Source: an uncultured Dechloromonas sp.
Lineage (GTDB): Bacteria > Pseudomonadota > Gammaproteobacteria > Burkholderiales > Rhodocyclaceae
Direction: 5' to 3'
NCBI GenBank assembly: GCA_946477505.1
Contig: CAMKYP010000110.1
Coordinates: forward strand, 1 to 9,828
Length of the DNA stretch: 9,828 nucleotides
In this document: positions 7,661-9,828 of the stretch, piece by piece
How the letters are laid out: every line of letters begins with the position of its first letter
How positions within the stretch are numbered: the first letter of the stretch is position 1
Translations under genes and position numbers: made by a program
Notes under the pieces: model-generated
The model's database searches: none
Seen by the model: only the letters and a program-made list of their open reading frames with translations
What the model was told of the DNA's origin: nothing

Positions 7661-8035
7661 ATGTACGAGCGTCTGCGCGACTGTCCCGCTCTGAATGAAT
7701 ACTCCTCAAGCATCCCGGCACCAGTATGGAACGTTTGGCGGCGCTACTGGATGCGCGAGCCGGTGAAGACCTGCTTCGGTCTGGAAGATTTTCCGCCCAT
7801 GTCCATGCTGCTCGACGACGGGGAGTGGGTGCTGGTTGATTCCAGCCTGTACGACATGCCTGTCATCTCCTGGACGGATTTTCAGGACAAAGGCCGTACC
7901 GCCTTGCATGAGCCGGTGGTTTGCACCGTGCGTGATTACCACCAAGGCGCAGCCAAGGTTCGCAACAAGGCACTGCTGCTGATGGCCGAGGAACTGGAAG
8001 CACGGTTGCGCAATGCGGTGCGCAAGACCCTGTGA
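7661..8035 (+). CDS. Hypothetical protein, 124 residues, likely last intact gene of the cbb operon
   Basis: I do not recognise this family. The protein is soluble and rich in aromatic residues in its N-terminal two thirds (VWNVWRRYWMREP, DDGEWVLVDSS), with a C-terminal helix of regularly spaced Leu and charged residues (NKALLLMAEELEARLRNAV). The ribosome-binding site GAGGAG (7644-7649) overlaps the stop region of the preceding gene, and the 15-bp spacing indicates translation from the same transcript. Base composition matches cbbO. No catalytic motif is apparent. The gene is intact and immediately precedes the decayed cbbY. Confidence 0.8.
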   Translation: MYERLRDCPALNEYSSSIPAPVWNVWRRYWMREPVKTCFGLEDFPPMSMLLDDGEWVLVDSSLYDMPVISWTDFQDKGRTALHEPVVCTVRDYHQGAAKVRNKALLLMAEELEARLRNAVRKTL

Positions 8036-8080
8036 CGAGGGCTCTGGACACCTGCCGCAGATTGACGCCGGACTGACGCG

Positions 8081-8500
8081 ATGACGCTCCAGGCGGTGAT
8101 CTTCGATGTCGATGGCACGCTCGCGGATACCGAGGAGGTCCATCGTCAGGCGTTCAACGCGACGTTTCGCGAATTTGTCTTGCTTTCCACCACGCTGGCC
8201 GATTTGCCGCCTGACACCTTCGAGGTCATCGGCGCCGGCGAACAGGCGCTCGAAAAAAAACCCGCCCCGGACATCTACACTTGAGGAATGACGCAAATGC
8301 AACTGCCTGCGGCAAGCTGCCTCGCCGTCGAGGATTCGAAGAACGGCGTGCGTGCGGCACGTGGTGCCGGACTGCCAGTGCTGGTAACCGTCAATGCCTG
8401 GACGCGCGGGGAGGACTTCACCGGTGCAGTAGCCGTGCTGGAAGATCTCCGCGCGACCAACGTGTCTGCCTTGCGCTTGTGGCATGGAGGCGGCGCCTGA
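8081..8500 (+). pseudogene. cbbY: cbbY remnant (HAD phosphatase), internal deletion plus stop
   Basis: The frame opens with a HAD motif I, VIFDVDGTLADTEEVHRQAF (nucleophile D9, general acid D11), as in CbbY, which dephosphorylates xylulose-1,5-bisphosphate, a RuBisCO inhibitor. After FREF (about 8171-8180) it jumps straight to LLSTTLADL, FEVIGAG and KKPAPDIY. About 100 residues, the whole cap domain and HAD motif II, are therefore missing. A TGA at 8282-8284 follows DIYT, where relatives commonly have Trp (TGG). Downstream in the same frame QLPAASCLAVEDSKNGVRAA carries motif IV and the sequence runs to a normal end at 8500. Only about 139 codons remain of an expected 230-255. Two independent lesions make a working enzyme very unlikely. 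A usable ribosome-binding site is also not evident. Confidence 0.88.
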
Positions 8501-8592
8501 TGCCGCTCGTGCGCATCAAGGACGGGCGTGATGCGAGTCCCGAACGGACCGTCCGCCGATCAGGGTCGAACTTGATTTCCGGAAACTGCCAG

Positions 8593-8852
8593 TCTGGCCA
8601 GATCATCCAGCGACGTATTGCCGAGGTCTTCGAGTACCGCACAGGCGCCGGAGAGCGAAACCTGCGCCGGCTCGGGGCTTGGCCGCTTGCAAAACCCTGG
8701 CCGAGCGGGTCAGTGCCCGCTGGGACGCCTCGGGCGGCTTGCCCAGCCAGCTGCCGGACGACCTGCGCGCCCGCCACCAACGCATCTACGCCGAAGCCTT
8801 GGCGCGTGCCCGTGCCGCCGGCTGGTGGCCCCCCGAGGACGAGGACGGTTAA
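8593..8852 (+). pseudogene. Frameshifted second copy of the 98-residue cbb-operon gene
   Basis: From 8657 one frame reads ETCAGSGLGRLQ (to 8692); skipping one A in AAAA (8691-8694) continues in the next frame as TLAERVSARWDAS and on to GWWPPEDEDG with TAA at 8850-8852. Together these align without gaps to the last 64 residues of the intact gene at 7349-7645, with 30 identities including C, GR, WD, LPS, RH-x2-IY, ARA and GW. Upstream, a third frame reads SGQIIQRRIAEVFEY (8593-8637), a weaker match to the HGLTQLGRIVLDGWLF part, implying a second frameshift near 8640. The first 10 or so codons are not recognisable. The divergence exceeds a recent duplication, so this is an old paralogue or was inherited from another cbb cluster. 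Confidence 0.75.
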
Positions 8853-8863
8853 GAGCGCCCCCA

Positions 8864-8884
8864 GGAAACGGCTTGGCCGTTTCC
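8864..8884 (+). repeat. Perfect hairpin, 9-bp stem with TTG loop
   Basis: GGAAACGGC-TTG-GCCGTTTCC is perfectly self-complementary and not followed by a T-run. It abuts and partly overlaps a second, larger hairpin. The pair resembles the dispersed intergenic palindromes of high-GC betaproteobacteria, but no second copy is in the window. Confidence 0.6.
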
Positions 8885-8931
8885 GCCCCCCGAGGGGGAC
8901 AAAAAAACTCGGGGCGGCCCTTCGTTTTTTT
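8883..8931 (+). terminator. Intrinsic terminator just upstream of the aldolase gene
   Basis: CCGCCCCCCGAG (8883-8894) can pair with CTCGGGGCGG (8908-8917) with two extra C's bulged, leaving a loop with an A-run. Seven T's follow at 8925-8931, six bases after CCCTTCG. The T-run touches the GGGAGG ribosome-binding site of the next gene. It could end transcripts entering from the cbb operon, or act as an attenuator. Confidence 0.65.
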
Positions 8932-8945
8932 GGGAGGAAAACGCC

Positions 8946-9806
8946 ATGCCCCTGGTCAACATGAAGGACATGCTCGACCATGCCCATGCCCACGGTTACG
9001 CGGTGGGGGCCTTCGATCTGGTTGGCCTGGATTTCCTGGAGGCCATCGTCGTCGGCGCGGAACGCGCCCGCGCACCGGTGATCCTGAGCCTGGCCGAATC
9101 GCATTTCAGCCACTTCGATCTCGAGCTGGCCATGCCCGCCGTGGAAGCGGCGGCGCGGCGCGCCCAGGTGCCGGTGGCCATCCATCTCGACCACGGCGCG
9201 AGCCTCGATTCGGCCATCCGGGCCATTCGTCTCGGGGCCAACGGAGTGATGGTGGATGCCTCGCACCTGGATATCGGCGACAACATCGACGCGACCCGGG
9301 CCGTGACCGCGATGGCCCACGCCTGCGGCGTCTGCGTCGAGGGCGAGCTGGGCTACGTGCCGGGTGTCGAGGGCGAAGATGCCGAGCGCCATCCCGGCCC
9401 GGTCCAATACACCACCGTGGCGGAAGCCAAGGCCTTCGTGGAACGCACCGGCGTTGATTGCCTGGCCGTCTCCGTCGGCACCGTGCATGGCCGCATGAAG
9501 GACAAACCCGGGCTGGACTGGGGCCGGCTCAAGGACATCCACGCCGCGCTGGGGCTGCCCCTCGTCATCCATGGCGGCACCGGCCTGTCCGATGACCAGT
9601 TCCGCAAGCTCATCACCTTCGGCGTGGCCAAGATCAATTACTACACCGCGCTGGCCGACGCCGCCGGGGACGCCATCCGCGCCGCCGCTCGCGCCGGGGC
9701 GAGGAGCTACACGGCCCTGCTCGCCGGGGTGCGCGAGCCCATCGCCGCCGAGGTAGAACGCTGCCTGCGGGTCTTGGGGTCTCCTCGTTTTCAGTGCAAT
9801 AAGTGA
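8946..9806 (+). CDS. cbbA: Class II fructose/ketose-bisphosphate aldolase, 3' end altered
   Basis: This 286-codon frame encodes a metal-dependent class II aldolase (Fba/GatY/KbaY superfamily) that condenses dihydroxyacetone phosphate with glyceraldehyde-3-phosphate. Motifs include HLDHG with catalytic D82 and zinc ligand H83, E134 (EGELGY), H181 (GTVHG) and H209 (VIHGGTG), the GTGLSD phosphate loop and N231 in KINYYT. GGGAGG at 8931-8936 and ATG 8946 set the start. Position after cbbY suggests the Calvin-cycle aldolase cbbA, though other ketose bisphosphates cannot be excluded. The native sequence runs only to about V276: from 9776 the bases match a Tn3-family terminal repeat, which supplies the last ten residues (LGSPRFQCNK) and the stop. 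All catalytic residues precede this point, so activity is likely retained. Confidence 0.9.
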   Translation: MPLVNMKDMLDHAHAHGYAVGAFDLVGLDFLEAIVVGAERARAPVILSLAESHFSHFDLELAMPAVEAAARRAQVPVAIHLDHGASLDSAIRAIRLGANGVMVDASHLDIGDNIDATRAVTAMAHACGVCVEGELGYVPGVEGEDAERHPGPVQYTTVAEAKAFVERTGVDCLAVSVGTVHGRMKDKPGLDWGRLKDIHAALGLPLVIHGGTGLSDDQFRKLITFGVAKINYYTALADAAGDAIRAAARAGARSYTALLAGVREPIAAEVERCLRVLGSPRFQCNK

Positions 9807-9828
9807 CGGTACGAAAAGCTAGCACTGG
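9776..9828 (+). mobile_element. Terminal repeat of a Tn3-family element, IS1071-like, running off the window
   Basis: From GGGG at 9776 the sequence reads GGGGTCTCCTCGTTTTCAGT and on through GCAATAAGTGACGGTACG. This has the GGGG start and layout of the 38-bp Tn3-family ends, and from memory it is the beginning of the long inverted repeats of IS1071. It breaks the reading frame of the aldolase near its 3' end. No transposase is visible because the window stops 53 bp in. Tn3-family membership is fairly secure; the exact IS1071 identity is recall, not a search. Confidence 0.65.

Noticed and set aside
8282..8284. Recoded UGA (for example selenocysteine) in cbbY
   Set aside because: The gene also lacks its cap domain and motif II, the position is normally Trp, and there is no selenoprotein-type hairpin apparent; a nonsense mutation is simpler.
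8570..8690. Minus-strand peptide containing VLEDLGNTSLDDLARLAVSG
   Set aside because: It looks protein-like, but it lies antisense to the remnant whose plus-strand match to the 98-residue gene is much stronger; I recognise no family and see no start.
8281..8964. A 227-codon plus-strand frame between cbbY and the aldolase
   Set aside because: It runs through the HAD motif IV of cbbY, the small-gene remnant and the terminator in a frame that none of them uses for most of its length; its Arg/Pro-rich product looks like noise.
8418..9572. A 384-codon minus-strand open frame across the aldolase and the decayed tract
   Set aside because: The plus-strand aldolase has all catalytic motifs; the antisense frame is compositionally odd (Gly, His, Asp, Arg rich) and spans unrelated units.
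1..9828. CRISPR arrays, tRNA or rRNA genes, carboxysome genes
   Set aside because: No regularly spaced repeats, no tRNA-like cloverleaf with CCA end and no rRNA sequence were noticed, and no carboxysome shell gene is present in the window.

Overview
The window is a high-GC proteobacterial, most likely betaproteobacterial, CO2-fixation locus. It holds a complete form I (green-type, IA-like) RuBisCO operon, cbbL-cbbS-cbbQ-cbbO, behind a divergently transcribed LysR regulator, cbbR. The lineage is inferred from the protein styles and from the cbbR/cbbLSQO/cbbY/cbbA gene order, not from a phylogenetic marker.

Layout. (1) Positions 1-1136 are an IS1595-family insertion sequence with perfect 25-bp terminal inverted repeats; its transposase is broken by a 5-bp tandem duplication. 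(2) cbbR (1156-2037, minus strand) starts 20 bp inside that element's edge. (3) The AT-rich cbbR-cbbL spacer (2038-2161) carries two LysR-type dyads and a 5'-UTR stem-loop. (4) cbbL, cbbS, an intrinsic terminator, then cbbQ (MoxR-type AAA+) and cbbO (VWA domain) form the intact core (2162-7340). (5) Two small, closely spaced genes of unknown function follow (7349-8035). (6) A decayed tract (8081-8852) holds a cbbY pseudogene with a large internal deletion and an in-frame stop, then a frameshifted second copy of the 98-residue small gene. (7) A strong terminator hairpin lies directly before a class II aldolase gene (cbbA/fba-like, 8946-9806). The last codons of that gene come from a Tn3-family (IS1071-like) terminal repeat that starts at about 9776 and runs off the window.

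How the genes work together. CbbR probably senses a Calvin-cycle metabolite and activates cbbL. CbbL8S8 fixes CO2, and the CbbQ-CbbO motor and adaptor pair removes inhibitory sugar phosphates from RuBisCO. CbbY (here dead) would dephosphorylate the inhibitor xylulose-1,5-bisphosphate, and the aldolase serves the regenerative part of the cycle. The core is intact, while its downstream accessory end is decaying and both ends of the locus are bounded by mobile elements.

I found no new enzymatic system. The least described material is the pair of unknown small operon genes, the fossil duplicate of one of them, and the rearranged boundary with the aldolase. I see no tRNA, rRNA or CRISPR array.
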